44,642 bases of DNA from assembly GCA_944390935.1 (NCBI GenBank), contig CALXRU010000014.1, positions 1-44,642 of the forward strand, in the 5' to 3' direction. Below, one piece after another: positions 32,579 through 41,837 of this stretch. This DNA comes from Acidaminococcaceae bacterium (GTDB lineage Bacteria > Bacillota > Negativicutes > Acidaminococcales > Acidaminococcaceae). Both the position numbers and the translations under genes were made by a program. How positions within the stretch are numbered: position 1 is the first letter of the stretch; every line of letters begins with the position of its first letter. The notes under the pieces are model-generated. The model saw only the letters and a list, made by a program, of their open reading frames with translations. It was not told where the DNA came from and ran no database searches.

Positions 32579-33949
32579 TTGCTGGAAAACCTGTTTAAAC
32601 TGAAAGAAAACGGCACCAACGTCAAAACGGAAATGATGGCCGGTTTAACGACCTTTATGACGATGGCGTACATTCTTGCCGTTAACCCTACGATTTTATC
32701 CGCCTCCGGCATGGACGCGGGCGCAATTTTTACGGCGACGGCTGTTTCGGCGTGCATCGGTACGCTTTTAATGGCGGCACTGGCCAATTACCCGTTCGCG
32801 CTGGCACCAGGCATGGGCTTAAACGCCTTTTTTGCCTACACCGTTGTCGGGCAGATGGGCTATTCGTGGCAGGTGGCACTGGCCGCTGTTTTTGTTGAAG
32901 GCATTTTGTTCTTCATTTTATCCTTAACCAAAGTGCGCGAAGCCATTTTCAACTGCATTCCGTTTTCGCTCAAGTACGGCGTTACCGGCGGTATCGGCTT
33001 GTTTATCGCTTTCATCGGCCTGCAAAACTCGCACATCGTTGTCGACGGCGCAACGCTGGTAAGCATTTATCCGTTTAAAGCGTCGCTGGCAAACGGCGAA
33101 TTTTACTCCACCGGTATCAGCGCATTGCTGGCGCTGATTGGTGTTATTATTACGGCTGTAATGATGATTAAAAACGTGCGCGGCGCGATTTTGTGGGGCA
33201 TTATCTCCACCTGGGTGCTGGGCATGGTTTGCGAAGTAACCGGCCTGTATGTTCCTGACCCGTCCAAAGGCGCGTTTTCCGTAATGCCGGATTTCTCCAA
33301 CGGCCTTTATATCCCAAGCCTTATGCCGAGCTTTATGCAGATGGACTTTTCGGCAATTTTGACTTTTAACTTTATTACCATTATGCTGTCCTTTATGTTT
33401 GTAGATTTATTTGATACGCTTGGCACTTTAATTGGCGTGGCTTCCAAAGCCAACATGCTGGACGAACAGGGCAGGCTTCCGCGTATCCGCGGCGCACTGT
33501 TGGCAGATTCCATTGCAACTTCTGCCGGTGCGGTGCTGGGTACTTCTACCGTAACGACGTTTGTAGAAAGCTCCTCCGGCGTAATGGCAGGCGGACGTAC
33601 GGGCTTAACCGCTGTAACCGTCGCCGGGCTGTTTTTGCTGTCGCTGTTGTTTGCACCAATCTTTCTGGCAATACCGGCATTTGCAACCGCGCCCGCGCTG
33701 ATTATCGTCGGCTTCTTAATGCTTGGTACAGTACTGAATATCGACTTTAACGATTTGGGCGAAGCGATTCCGGCATTTATCGCCATCATCGCCATGCCCT
33801 TCATGTACTCCATTTCCGAAGGCATCGCGCTGGGCGTAATCTCTTACGTTATCATCAACGTTTTCTCCGGCATGGCCGGCAAAAAGAATATCAGCAGCAT
33901 TATGTATATTCTGGCAGCGCTGTTTATTTTGAAGTATATTTTTGTGTGA
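32579..33949 (+). CDS. AzgA-type (NCS2) guanine/hypoxanthine permease
   Basis: 456 residues with about 12-14 helices. AzgA/PbuG features are MMAGLTTFMTMAYILAVNP (~18), ALAPGMGLNAFFAYTV (~77), VGVT-like YGVTGGIGLFIAFIGLQ (~135), FVDLFDTLGTLIGVA (~275) and TFVESSSGVMAGGRTGLTA (~320). Members import purine bases by proton symport. The start is a TTG with a loosely spaced AAAGG. No purine riboswitch is seen in the leader. It is a single-gene unit between terminators. Confidence 0.92.
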   Translation: MLENLFKLKENGTNVKTEMMAGLTTFMTMAYILAVNPTILSASGMDAGAIFTATAVSACIGTLLMAALANYPFALAPGMGLNAFFAYTVVGQMGYSWQVALAAVFVEGILFFILSLTKVREAIFNCIPFSLKYGVTGGIGLFIAFIGLQNSHIVVDGATLVSIYPFKASLANGEFYSTGISALLALIGVIITAVMMIKNVRGAILWGIISTWVLGMVCEVTGLYVPDPSKGAFSVMPDFSNGLYIPSLMPSFMQMDFSAILTFNFITIMLSFMFVDLFDTLGTLIGVASKANMLDEQGRLPRIRGALLADSIATSAGAVLGTSTVTTFVESSSGVMAGGRTGLTAVTVAGLFLLSLLFAPIFLAIPAFATAPALIIVGFLMLGTVLNIDFNDLGEAIPAFIAIIAMPFMYSISEGIALGVISYVIINVFSGMAGKKNISSIMYILAALFILKYIFV

Positions 33950-33972
33950 GGAAAGATGAAACTCTGAGAAAC

Positions 33973-34010
33973 AAAAAATCTCCCATAGAATTTTCTATGG
34001 GAGATTTTGT
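33973..34010. terminator. Bidirectional terminator
   Basis: AAAATCTCCCATAGAA (33975-33990) is perfectly complementary to TTCTATGGGAGATTTT (33993-34008), with T-runs on both strands. It ends the permease gene and the converging secreted-protein gene. Confidence 0.88.
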
Positions 34011-34024
34011 TTTATGTTTTCACA

Positions 34025-34936
34025 TCACACGTGGCTGGCGCTTATTTTTACGCTGTAGCCGAGTACGTGTTCAAGCATTTCGACCGGCACCATGGTTACG
34101 CCGTCGATAAGTTCCGGCGTATATTGCAGCTGTACGCGCATGCGCTGCTGGCCGTAGTCATAGCTGTCGATTGTGCAGACTGCGCTGCGCGGGCCGTCGT
34201 AAATAACTGCCGTCTGCGCGTCGCCGTTCCACGTTACGGTGTAGCCCAGCGCTTCGGCAACCTGGCGCAGGGGCACATACAGGGTGTTGTTCTTTTCAAC
34301 CAGCTTTACGTCAGCCAGTTCTTTGCCGTCCATGGCAATTACACCGGCGGTGGTGCTGATGTTAATATCGGCAGGGCCTTGTTTTAACAGCACTGCTTTG
34401 GTGGCGGTAGCCTGTCCCGGCATGCTCATGGTAGTAAATTCGTACCACAGCAGCATTTTGTCGCCGGCTTTAAGTTCGGCAACATCAGGGTAAACCTGCG
34501 GAAAGATTGTTACATACTGCGATTCATTTACGTTCAGCACGCGCACGCTGCCGTCTTCCTGCGGCTCTACTTTGCCGATGTTAAAATAAGTAAAGGTGGG
34601 GCGGCCGTTCTGCTCGCCTGCAATAACGGCGTCAGCCTTGCCCTGCGGCGGCAGGCTGCGGGTAAGCACAGGCCCGTACCACGCTTTAACCTGTTCGCCT
34701 TCGCGGATGTCAAAACCGTTCAGGTAATAGCCGGTGCCGTTCTGGATAACGAAGGTGTCATCCGTGATGTGCAGGGCTACGCTGTCGGTTTTTTTGTTTT
34801 CGTTTGTAATCGTAATCATGTCGCCGTTGCGGCCGGTTACGCTGCCTGCCATTTGCAGTTCTTTAGGCACGCTTTGCGCAAGGGCGCTGCCGCTGATGGT
34901 AAGCAGGCACAGCGCTGTTGCAAGTATTTTTTTCAT
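34025..34936 (-). CDS. Secreted protein with copper-amine-oxidase-N domain
   Basis: 303 residues. It starts MKKILATALCLLTISGSALA, a clear signal peptide. The middle (~25-195) is beta-rich and unassigned. The C-terminal ~100 residues are a copper amine oxidase N-terminal-type domain (PF07833): NNTLYVPLRQVAEALGYTV, a Trp-containing strand and VTMVPVEMLEHVLGYSV. This domain is common in exported proteins of Firmicutes and is thought to bind the envelope; no oxidase activity is implied. The frame is open further upstream, but ATG 34936 has AAAGGAG and the signal peptide. Confidence 0.85.
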   Translation of the reverse strand: MKKILATALCLLTISGSALAQSVPKELQMAGSVTGRNGDMITITNENKKTDSVALHITDDTFVIQNGTGYYLNGFDIREGEQVKAWYGPVLTRSLPPQGKADAVIAGEQNGRPTFTYFNIGKVEPQEDGSVRVLNVNESQYVTIFPQVYPDVAELKAGDKMLLWYEFTTMSMPGQATATKAVLLKQGPADINISTTAGVIAMDGKELADVKLVEKNNTLYVPLRQVAEALGYTVTWNGDAQTAVIYDGPRSAVCTIDSYDYGQQRMRVQLQYTPELIDGVTMVPVEMLEHVLGYSVKISASHV

Positions 34937-35132
34937 TTTATGCACTCCTTTATCCGGTAACTTGCAAATATTATAGCATGTATCCGTTATAATACGCCAG
35001 TATGTTGCAAAGAGTTTGCAAAGATGTATATTGTGTGATAAAAGTTTTAAAAATATATGACCGGAAAGAGGATTTTTAAAATAAATAGCGTATACTATTA
35101 ATATATGTGCTATTTTGGAACGGCAGAAGGGG

Positions 35133-35795
35133 ATGAGGACAATTTCTTTAAGTACAAGGCAAAAGCGTATAGCTGAGATTGTAAGACAGGACGGGCCGAT
35201 TACCGGCGAGCATATTGCGGAACGCCTTAACGTTACGCGCGCTGCCCTGCGCAGCGATTTGGCGATACTGGTGATGGGCGGCATTCTTGATGCAAGACCG
35301 AAGGTTGGGTACTTTTTTACCGGCAAAAACACTTTGGGCATGCTGATGGAAGAAATTTCCGGTATCTGCGTGCGCGATTTGCAGTCCGTACCGGTTGCCG
35401 TCAGCCACGATAAAAGCGCCTATGAGGCTGTAATAACGATGTTTCTGGAAGATGTAGGCACGGTGTTTGTCATCGACGACGCCGGTTTGCTTGTCGGTGT
35501 TGTTTCGCGCAAGGATTTGCTGAAGGCGGCTATCAACAATAACTACAATTTGCGTGAAGTGCCGGTTGTAATGGTAATGACGCCGCTTTCCAAGCTGATT
35601 GTGGTAACGCCGGAGGATTCCGTCGCAGCGGCGGCCAGAAAGATTATTGACAACGAGATTGACTGCCTGCCGGTTGTGCGCTGTATAGAAGAAGGCAGCC
35701 GCAGCTTTGAGGTTGTGGGCAGGATTACCAAAACGAATTTTACGCGTCTGCTGGTGGATTTGGCAGAGGGCAAAGGGGGCAATTATCATAGTTAA
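35133..35795 (+). CDS. CcpN-like regulator (HTH + two CBS domains)
   Basis: About 220 residues. An N-terminal HTH (~5-60: DGPITGEHIAERLNVTRAA) is followed by a conserved linker ARPKVGYFFTGK and two CBS domains (~80-140 and ~150-210). It resembles B. subtilis CcpN, which represses gluconeogenic genes and senses nucleotides. ATG 35133 fits the family's N-terminus, although GAAGGGG directly abuts it; TTG 35115 has no ribosome site. It overlaps the PPDK-regulator gene. The same ccpN-yqfL pairing is known in B. subtilis. Confidence 0.88.
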   Translation: MRTISLSTRQKRIAEIVRQDGPITGEHIAERLNVTRAALRSDLAILVMGGILDARPKVGYFFTGKNTLGMLMEEISGICVRDLQSVPVAVSHDKSAYEAVITMFLEDVGTVFVIDDAGLLVGVVSRKDLLKAAINNNYNLREVPVVMVMTPLSKLIVVTPEDSVAAAARKIIDNEIDCLPVVRCIEEGSRSFEVVGRITKTNFTRLLVDLAEGKGGNYHS

Positions 35796-36609
35796 GACAC
35801 CGGTTATATATGCTTTGTCCGATTCTATCGGCGAAACTGCCGAATCGGTTGTAAAGGCTACTACCAGCCAGTTTGTGCAGGAAAAATTTGACGTTATCCG
35901 CGTGCCGTATGTTAAAGATGCGGCGCAGGTTGAAAAAATACTGGAAGAAGCAAAGGAAAGCGGTGCGATTGTCTGCTACACGATTGTATCGCCGGAGCTG
36001 CGCGAGCATATTATGCAGAAGGCGATGGAGCTGGATGTTGAGGTTGTGGACGTTTTAGGGCCGATGCTGAAAGCGATTGAAAAAACTTCCGGGCTGCTGC
36101 CTAAAAACCAGGCCGGCCTTATCCACGCGCTTGACCACGAATATTTTAAACGCGTGGAGGCAATCGAATTTGCTGTTAAATACGATGACGGCAAAAATCC
36201 GTTGGGGCTTTTAAAAGCAGACGTTGTGCTTATCGGCGTAAGCCGCACCAGTAAAACGCCGCTTAGCATGTACCTGGCGCACAAGCAGCTTAAAGTTGCC
36301 AACGTGCCTTTGGTGCCGGAGATTACGCCGCCGGAAGAACTGTTTAAAGTTCCGCCGCACAAAATTATCGGCCTTTTGATTGACCCGTTCAAGCTGAACG
36401 AAATCCGCAGCGAGCGTTTGAAAACGATGGGCCTCAGCGACGGCGCAAACTATGCCGATGTAAGGCGCATCAGCGAGGAGCTGGAATACGCCAAGGCGAT
36501 TATGCGCCGCGTGCACTGCAAGATTATTAACGTATCGAACCGCGCTATTGAAGAAACGGCGGGCATGATACTTGATTACGTACAAAAAAACAGAGACAGG
36601 CACATATAA
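35788..36609 (+). CDS. Pyruvate,phosphate dikinase regulatory protein (kinase/phosphorylase)
   Basis: About 273 residues of the DUF299/PDRP/PpsR family. It inactivates and reactivates PPDK (or PEP synthase) by ADP-dependent phosphorylation and Pi-dependent dephosphorylation. Family blocks are VIYALSDSIGETAE, LDHEYFKRVEAIEFAVKYDDG and the P-loop-like GVSRTSKTPLSMYLA. There is no ATG, GTG or TTG near the expected start. AAAGGGGG (35772-35779) is followed by ATT, ATC and ATA codons; ATA 35788 or ATC 35785 fit best. The nearest standard start, TTG 35707, lies deep inside the ccpN-like gene without a ribosome site. Confidence 0.85.
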   Translation: MVKTPVIYALSDSIGETAESVVKATTSQFVQEKFDVIRVPYVKDAAQVEKILEEAKESGAIVCYTIVSPELREHIMQKAMELDVEVVDVLGPMLKAIEKTSGLLPKNQAGLIHALDHEYFKRVEAIEFAVKYDDGKNPLGLLKADVVLIGVSRTSKTPLSMYLAHKQLKVANVPLVPEITPPEELFKVPPHKIIGLLIDPFKLNEIRSERLKTMGLSDGANYADVRRISEELEYAKAIMRRVHCKIINVSNRAIEETAGMILDYVQKNRDRHI

Positions 36610-36642
36610 AAATAACCCCCGCTTAGTACGGGGGTTATTTAA
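36610..36642. terminator. Bidirectional terminator
   Basis: AAATAACCCCC (36610-36620) pairs perfectly with GGGGGTTATTT (36630-36640). It lies between the PPDK-regulator gene and the converging LptA-like gene. Confidence 0.8.
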
Positions 36643-36646
36643 GCTG

Positions 36647-37117
36647 TTAAATAAATTTTTTGTCACGTACGTTGTAGGTAACGTCGCCCTGCTGCGGCGT
36701 GCCGTTAACGGCTACGTTGCCGCTGAACACGGCGTTTTTGGTTTTCCAGTTAAAGCTGCCGCTGTCGGCGGTAATGCGCAGGTCGTCCTGCGTAAAAATC
36801 ATGCTGCCGCTTACATAGGCTGTTTTTTCATTGCCGATAACGTCGACCTTATCGCAGTCAAAGTGGATGCCGGTGGGTTTGTCGGTTAAACTGATGTTGC
36901 CTTCGGCGGTGACTTTAAGCTGATACAGGTAAACCTTGGCGGTGTCGCCGTCGATAACGCGGTCGCCCAAATCGACATGCACGTTGCCTTTTAAATCGTA
37001 CACGCCGGTAAAGGGGTTAAAGGTCTGGCTGTCGCTGCTGATTGCGGGCTCGGAAGCCAGCGCGGACGGCACCAGCATAAAAAGCATTATAAAAAGAAAT
37101 GCAATTATTTTTTTCAT
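36647..37117 (-). CDS. LptA/OstA-like periplasmic protein
   Basis: About 156 residues: a signal peptide (MKKIIAFLFIMLFMLVPSALA) then an OstA/LptA-type beta-jellyroll with repeating strands (YDLKGNVHVDLGDRVIDGD, AYVSGSMIFTQDDL, AVFSGNVAVNG). Such proteins bridge lipopolysaccharide transport across the periplasm, which supports an outer membrane in this organism. lptB or lptC are not adjacent, so it may be a secondary paralogue. ATG 37117 has GAGGTAG upstream; the frame extends further but without a signal-peptide start. Confidence 0.8.
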   Translation of the reverse strand: MKKIIAFLFIMLFMLVPSALASEPAISSDSQTFNPFTGVYDLKGNVHVDLGDRVIDGDTAKVYLYQLKVTAEGNISLTDKPTGIHFDCDKVDVIGNEKTAYVSGSMIFTQDDLRITADSGSFNWKTKNAVFSGNVAVNGTPQQGDVTYNVRDKKFI

Positions 37118-37151
37118 TGTTACTACCTCGGTTTTTAAAGAATATACTACT

Positions 37152-37180
37152 ATTATAGACTTTGGCGCGGCAGGCGGCAA
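37152..37180 (-). promoter_or_regulatory. Promoter of the LptA-like gene (minus strand)
   Basis: On the minus strand, TTGCCG (37180-37175), 17-bp spacer, TATAAT (37157-37152), about 35 bp before the ATG. Confidence 0.55.
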
Positions 37181-37210
37181 GGCTGATTAAGTGAAATAAA
37201 GGTGAAAGAA

Positions 37211-38194
37211 ATGAGCATCAGGGAATTATACGAAAGAACCGAAGAACAGATATTATCGCCGTGGGCGCAGAAAAGCGCGGCCGCCGTGCGTGAGAAGGAA
37301 GAAGAAACGGACGAGCTGCGTACTGCTTACCAGCGCGACAGGGACAGGATTATCCACAGCATGGCGTTCCGCAAATTAAAGCATAAAACGCAGGTGTACT
37401 TAAACCCGGGCGACCATTACCGCACGCGCCTGACACACAGCATGGAAGTATCGCAGATTGCCAGGACTATTGCCCGCGCGCTGCGTTTAAATGAGGATTT
37501 GACGGAAGCGGCAGCGCTGGGGCACGACCTTGGGCACACGCCGTTCGGCCATGCGGGCGAGCGCGCTATTAACGCTTACACCGGGCATTTTAAGCACAAC
37601 GAGCAGAGCTTGCGCGTGGTTAAATATTACGGGCGTGACGGGCGCGGTCTTAATCTGACACTGGACGTGCAGGACGCGATTGTAAACCACACGGGTGATA
37701 CGCTGCCGAAAACTTTGGAAGGGCAGATAGTACGACGCTGCGACCGCATTGCTTATCTGTGCCACGATTTTGACGACGGCTGCAAGGTCGGCATCATCGG
37801 CCCGGAAAAACTGCCGGGTATTGTGGCTATGCGCCTCGGCACACAGCCGAGCCAGATTCTGGATATCCTTGTGCGCAACATAGTGGAAAATTCGCTTGGC
37901 AAACCGCAGATTGTAATGGACAAATATTATGAGGAAGCTGTGGACGAGTTCCGCTGCTTTATGTTCGATTATGTTTACTGCTCGCCAGAGCTGACGCAGG
38001 AACATCGCAAGGCGGAGCATGTTGTAACGACGCTGCTTGATTTATACATGAACCAGCCGGAAATGCTGCCGCGCGAATACGGAGAAGCCGCTAAAATTTT
38101 CGGCAAGGAGCAGGCGGTGGTGGATTTTGTAGCCAGCCTGACGGACGCCGCTGCGGTGCAGCATTTCAGCCGTTATTTTCTGCCGGTTATATAA
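37211..38194 (+). CDS. dgt: dGTPase-like HD phosphohydrolase
   Basis: 327 residues of the dGTPase family (type 2, Dgt-like), which hydrolyses dNTPs to nucleoside plus triphosphate. HD motif residues are visible in RTRLTHSMEV, GHDLGHTPFGHAGE and RCDRIAYLCHDFDDG. QRDRDRIIHSMAFRKLKHKTQV is the usual N-terminal block. ATG 37211 with AAAGGTGA upstream is preferred over GTG 37202. dgt directly before dnaG and rpoD is a common Firmicute arrangement. It lies 100 bp before dnaG. Confidence 0.9.
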   Translation: MSIRELYERTEEQILSPWAQKSAAAVREKEEETDELRTAYQRDRDRIIHSMAFRKLKHKTQVYLNPGDHYRTRLTHSMEVSQIARTIARALRLNEDLTEAAALGHDLGHTPFGHAGERAINAYTGHFKHNEQSLRVVKYYGRDGRGLNLTLDVQDAIVNHTGDTLPKTLEGQIVRRCDRIAYLCHDFDDGCKVGIIGPEKLPGIVAMRLGTQPSQILDILVRNIVENSLGKPQIVMDKYYEEAVDEFRCFMFDYVYCSPELTQEHRKAEHVVTTLLDLYMNQPEMLPREYGEAAKIFGKEQAVVDFVASLTDAAAVQHFSRYFLPVI

Positions 38195-38295
38195 TGTAAC
38201 GAAAAATAAATTATATTTAATAAAAAAGAGGATTTTTTATTTGGATATTGAATATAAATAGAGCAGATGATATTTAAAGTGACGGGGGCAGGCAA

Positions 38296-40083
38296 ATGAG
38301 CATTATATTTGATGATTTTAAAGAGCAGGTCCGCTCACAGGCAAATATCGTCGATATAGTTTCGGAATATGTACCGCTGAAAAAACGCGGCAGCAGCTAT
38401 TGGGGCTGCTGTCCTTTTCATGGCGAAAAAACGCCGTCGTTTTCGGTTTCGCCGGATAAAAACTTTTTTTACTGCTTTGGCTGCCACGCGGGCGGCGATA
38501 TTTTCAGCTTCATTATGAAGATAGAAAACTGCTCTTTTCAGGAAGCGTTGAAAATATTGGCCAACAAACTTGGCATACCCATCCCGGAGCGCGAAAAAAC
38601 AAGGCAGGAAATTGAACGCGAAAAAGAAGCGAAAGAAATTATTGCCGCTAACGAGCTGGCAACCCGCTTTTACCAGGCATGCCTTGCTAAAAGCGAGTAC
38701 GGCAGAATAGCGCAGAAATATCTTGCCGGGCGCGGCATAACGCCCGAAATAATCGAAAAATTTTCCATCGGCGTGTCGCTGCCGGTTTATACATCGCTTG
38801 TTAAAGCGCTGGGTAAACGCGGCTGCCGTGAAGAACTGCTGATTAAAGCAGGGCTTGCCTTAAAAGGCCGCAGCGGCGCTTATGATAAGTTCCGAGGGCG
38901 CGTGATGATACCGATTGAGGACGCGCGCGGGCATGTTGTGGGGTTTGGCGGGCGCACGCTGGAGCAGAACGCGGAAACCGCCAAATACATGAACACCGCC
39001 GAAACAGAATGGTTTAACAAACGTACTTTGCTGTTTGGTTTGCATGCCGCTTTTAAGGAAATCAAAAAAAGGCGGCAGGCAATTGTTGTAGAAGGCTACA
39101 TGGACGCCATCAGCCTGCACGCCGCCGGTATCGACTGGGCGGTGGCTTCGATGGGCACGGCGTTTTCGGCTGAACAGGCCAAACTTTTAGCGCGCGTGTG
39201 CGATGAAGTTGTGTTCTCGTACGACAGCGACGAAGCAGGCCTGCGGGCCGATATCAGGGCCGTAAGCATTGCGCGTGCCGCAGGATTAAAAGTAAAAGTG
39301 CTTTCCGTACCTGACGGCAAGGACCCGGACGAATTTGTGCGCAAGCATGGCACAGATGCGTACCTGAAACTTATCGAAAATGCGTCTGACGGGTTTGATT
39401 TTCAGATGCGGCAGACGATTGCGCAAAATAATGTTTCAAATTTAGCAGGAAAAGTGGAAGCTGTGTCGAAAATATTACCATTCCTGTTAGAATGTAAAAA
39501 CGATATTGAAGTTGCCGGCCACATCAGCAGGCTGGCACAGCTTTTAACAATAGACGAAAGCCTTATTATGAGCGAGTACCGCAAACTGGCACGCAAAAGC
39601 GGCAGGCGTGAGCCTGTAACGCCGGTGCCGCAGCAAAAAACGGTGCGCGCCGCAGGGGCGGAAGACGAAGCTGAACGCCAGCTTCTTAATATACTTGCCA
39701 AAAATTTACGGTTGCTTTTATTATACAGGGACAAGATAGAACAAGCCGGGTTTACATCGACGGAACATGAAGAAATTTACAATGCCCTTGCAGAGCAGCT
39801 GGCAAAATCGCCTGACGGCGACGCGGCTTCCGAGCTTTTCAGAAGCCTTAATCCGCAGGCGGCGGCAGAATTTGCCGCTATAATGGCAAAAAATGTGCAG
39901 CCCGGCGATGAGGAAAAACTTATCGAAGACTGCATACGTACGATGAATAAGGGCAGGCTGGAGGCGCTGTACGAAAAACACCGCCTGCTTGCCGATGAAT
40001 ATGAACGTTTGGGGGACAGCCGCTTTTTGCAGGAGCTTGCAGAAAGCCAGAAAATAAAAGATGCGATTAAAAACTTGTATTGA
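38296..40083 (+). CDS. dnaG: DNA primase
   Basis: 595 residues. DnaG makes RNA primers at the replication fork. The CHC2 zinc finger spans [13 protein letters not shown] to [11 protein letters not shown] (~40-65). The catalytic core follows, with [20 protein letters not shown] and TOPRIM residues in [10 protein letters not shown] (Glu) and SYDSDEAG (Asp-x-Asp). The helicase-binding C-terminal region (~450-595) is helical. The ATG is preceded by GACGGGGGCAGG. rpoD follows after 38 bp, as in the classical macromolecular synthesis operon, but no rpsU is present here. Confidence 0.96.
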   Translation: MSIIFDDFKEQVRSQANIVDIVSEYVPLKKRGSSYWGCCPFHGEKTPSFSVSPDKNFFYCFGCHAGGDIFSFIMKIENCSFQEALKILANKLGIPIPEREKTRQEIEREKEAKEIIAANELATRFYQACLAKSEYGRIAQKYLAGRGITPEIIEKFSIGVSLPVYTSLVKALGKRGCREELLIKAGLALKGRSGAYDKFRGRVMIPIEDARGHVVGFGGRTLEQNAETAKYMNTAETEWFNKRTLLFGLHAAFKEIKKRRQAIVVEGYMDAISLHAAGIDWAVASMGTAFSAEQAKLLARVCDEVVFSYDSDEAGLRADIRAVSIARAAGLKVKVLSVPDGKDPDEFVRKHGTDAYLKLIENASDGFDFQMRQTIAQNNVSNLAGKVEAVSKILPFLLECKNDIEVAGHISRLAQLLTIDESLIMSEYRKLARKSGRREPVTPVPQQKTVRAAGAEDEAERQLLNILAKNLRLLLLYRDKIEQAGFTSTEHEEIYNALAEQLAKSPDGDAASELFRSLNPQAAAEFAAIMAKNVQPGDEEKLIEDCIRTMNKGRLEALYEKHRLLADEYERLGDSRFLQELAESQKIKDAIKNLY

Positions 40084-40121
40084 AATGGTCAAAGCAGTTT
40101 ATCACGAAGGGAGGGAACACC

Positions 40122-41705
40122 ATGGCTAATGCAAAAATAGCGTCCGAGCAGGTTGAGGAATTATTGTCTAAAGGGAAATCACATGGCGGTGTTCTCACTT
40201 ATCGTGAAATTATGGATTCGATGCAGAATGCCGAAGATATGAGCGCCGACGATATGGACAATATGTATGAGCTGATTGCCCAGAAAGGCATCGACGTTGT
40301 GGATGACAGCCACGACGATATTGATTTGGAACCTGACGCTGTCAGCGAAGCGGACGAAATAAACGAAGCAGAGCTTGCCAATATGAATGTGCCGGAAGGC
40401 GTCAGCATCGATGACCCGGTACGCATGTACTTAAAAGAAATCGGCCGCGTGCCGCTTTTGGTTGGCGAAGATGAAGTTAAACTTGCCAAACGCATGGACA
40501 AGGGCAAACAGGCTTACCGCTTGCTGTATGGGACGAAAAGCGGTATTGCGCCCGTGTACAGCGGCAAGGAAAAAACCAAAACTTTGATTACCAAAGCGCG
40601 CGAGCTGATTGAAGACGAAAATAAAATCTGTGCTTTGCGCAGCATCCATAAAGCGCTGGAATTTATTGAAAGCAAACAAAACAGCGGCACGCCGTGTACG
40701 CTGGAAGAATACACCGCGCTGGTGGCGGATTTTACCCGCGACGAATGTCTGCGCTTGCAAAAACTTTTGCAGGACGAGCACATTGTCATTGAAGGCAGCG
40801 AAAAAATCATGCCGGACGTGCATACCAGCGACAAGGAAGTCCACGCACTGTTTGATTTAAAAACCATTCTGGAAGAAATTAAACGCCGTCTGCCGGAGGA
40901 AACCGACAGCAAGGTGTTTGATAAATATCTGGCGCTGGAAGAAGATTACAAAAAGCTGCTGGAAGAAGTTTACGAGCAGGGCGAAGACGCAAAACGCTGC
41001 CTGTCGGAAGCGAACCTGCGCCTTGTTGTAAGCATCGCTAAACGCTATGTCGGCCGCGGCATGCTGTTCCTTGATTTAATTCAGGAAGGCAATCTTGGCC
41101 TAATTAAAGCGGTAGAAAAATTCGACTATAACAAAGGCTTTAAATTCAGTACCTATGCAACGTGGTGGATCCGCCAGGCCATTACCCGCGCTATTGCGGA
41201 CCAGGCCCGTACCATCCGTATCCCGGTACATATGGTTGAAACCATCAATAAACTTATTCGTGTATCGCGCCAGCTTTTGCAGGAACTTGGACGCGAACCG
41301 ACCCCGGAAGAAATCGCCAGAGAGATGGACACCACGGTGGACCGCGTGCGCGAGATTATGAAAATTGCGCAGGAACCGGTATCGCTGGAAACCCCTATCG
41401 GCGAAGAAGAAGATTCGCATCTGGGCGATTTTATCGAGGACCACGACGCACCGGCACCGGCTGACGCCGCATCGTTCACGCTTCTGCGTGAGCAGCTGGA
41501 AGAAGTTTTGGAAACGCTTACCATGCGCGAAAAGAAAGTGCTGGAGCTGCGCTTTGGCCTTGAAGACGGACGCAGCCGTACGCTGGAAGAAGTTGGCCAG
41601 CATTTTGGCGTAACGCGCGAACGTATCCGCCAGATTGAAGCCAAAGCTCTGCGGAAGTTAAGGCACCCCAGCCGCAGCAAGCGTTTGAAAGATTTCCTCG
41701 AATAG
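40122..41705 (+). CDS. rpoD: RNA polymerase primary sigma factor
   Basis: 527 residues. Regions in order: 1.1 (~1-75), 1.2 ([16 protein letters not shown], ~100), a ~160-residue non-conserved insertion (~128-287), 2 ([51 protein letters not shown]), 3 ([14 protein letters not shown]) and 4 ([19 protein letters not shown], then [14 protein letters not shown]). Insertions between 1.2 and 2.1 are familiar from proteobacterial sigma-70; B. subtilis SigA (371 aa) lacks one. AAGGGAGGG precedes ATG 40122; a TTG at 40080 overlapping dnaG has no ribosome site. Confidence 0.96.
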   Translation: MANAKIASEQVEELLSKGKSHGGVLTYREIMDSMQNAEDMSADDMDNMYELIAQKGIDVVDDSHDDIDLEPDAVSEADEINEAELANMNVPEGVSIDDPVRMYLKEIGRVPLLVGEDEVKLAKRMDKGKQAYRLLYGTKSGIAPVYSGKEKTKTLITKARELIEDENKICALRSIHKALEFIESKQNSGTPCTLEEYTALVADFTRDECLRLQKLLQDEHIVIEGSEKIMPDVHTSDKEVHALFDLKTILEEIKRRLPEETDSKVFDKYLALEEDYKKLLEEVYEQGEDAKRCLSEANLRLVVSIAKRYVGRGMLFLDLIQEGNLGLIKAVEKFDYNKGFKFSTYATWWIRQAITRAIADQARTIRIPVHMVETINKLIRVSRQLLQELGREPTPEEIAREMDTTVDRVREIMKIAQEPVSLETPIGEEEDSHLGDFIEDHDAPAPADAASFTLLREQLEEVLETLTMREKKVLELRFGLEDGRSRTLEEVGQHFGVTRERIRQIEAKALRKLRHPSRSKRLKDFLE

Positions 41706-41734
41706 TTGACAATGCATATTAACTTTAGTAAAAT
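41706..41734 (+). promoter_or_regulatory. tRNA promoter
   Basis: Consensus TTGACA (41706-41711), 17-bp spacer, TAAAAT (41729-41734), starting right after the rpoD stop. The short leader can form TTGGC/GCCAA. Confidence 0.75.
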
Positions 41735-41762
41735 ATTACTGTTGGCTTTGTGCCAATAGCTT

Positions 41763-41837
41763 GGGCCTATAGCTCAGTGGTAGAGCCATCGGCTCATAAC
41801 CGATTGGTCGTAGGTTCGAACCCTACTGGGCCCACCA
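41763..41837 (+). tRNA. tRNA with CAU anticodon (Ile2 or elongator Met)
   Basis: A complete cloverleaf with encoded CCA. The acceptor GGGCCTA pairs with TGGGCCC, the D arm is AGCTCAGTGGTAGAGC, the anticodon stem ATCGG/CCGAT closes loop CTCATAA, and the T arm GTAGG TTCGAAC CCTAC is standard. The GGGCC acceptor is more like the isoleucine tRNA whose C34 becomes lysidine, but elongator Met cannot be excluded by eye. Its 3' half is also read antisense as the end of the recombinase pseudogene, marking it as the likely attachment site. Confidence 0.93.

Noticed and set aside
34937..35341. N-terminal extension of the minus-strand copper-amine-oxidase-N protein to 35341
   Set aside because: The extension has no ribosome site, is unlike any protein, and overlaps the ccpN-like gene. 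A clear signal peptide and AAAGGAG mark the start at 34936.
35115..36609. ccpN-like and PPDK regulator as one protein by programmed frameshift
   Set aside because: Families elsewhere are separate proteins, the ccpN-like protein is full length at its own stop, and the site is not a standard slippery heptamer for the required shift.
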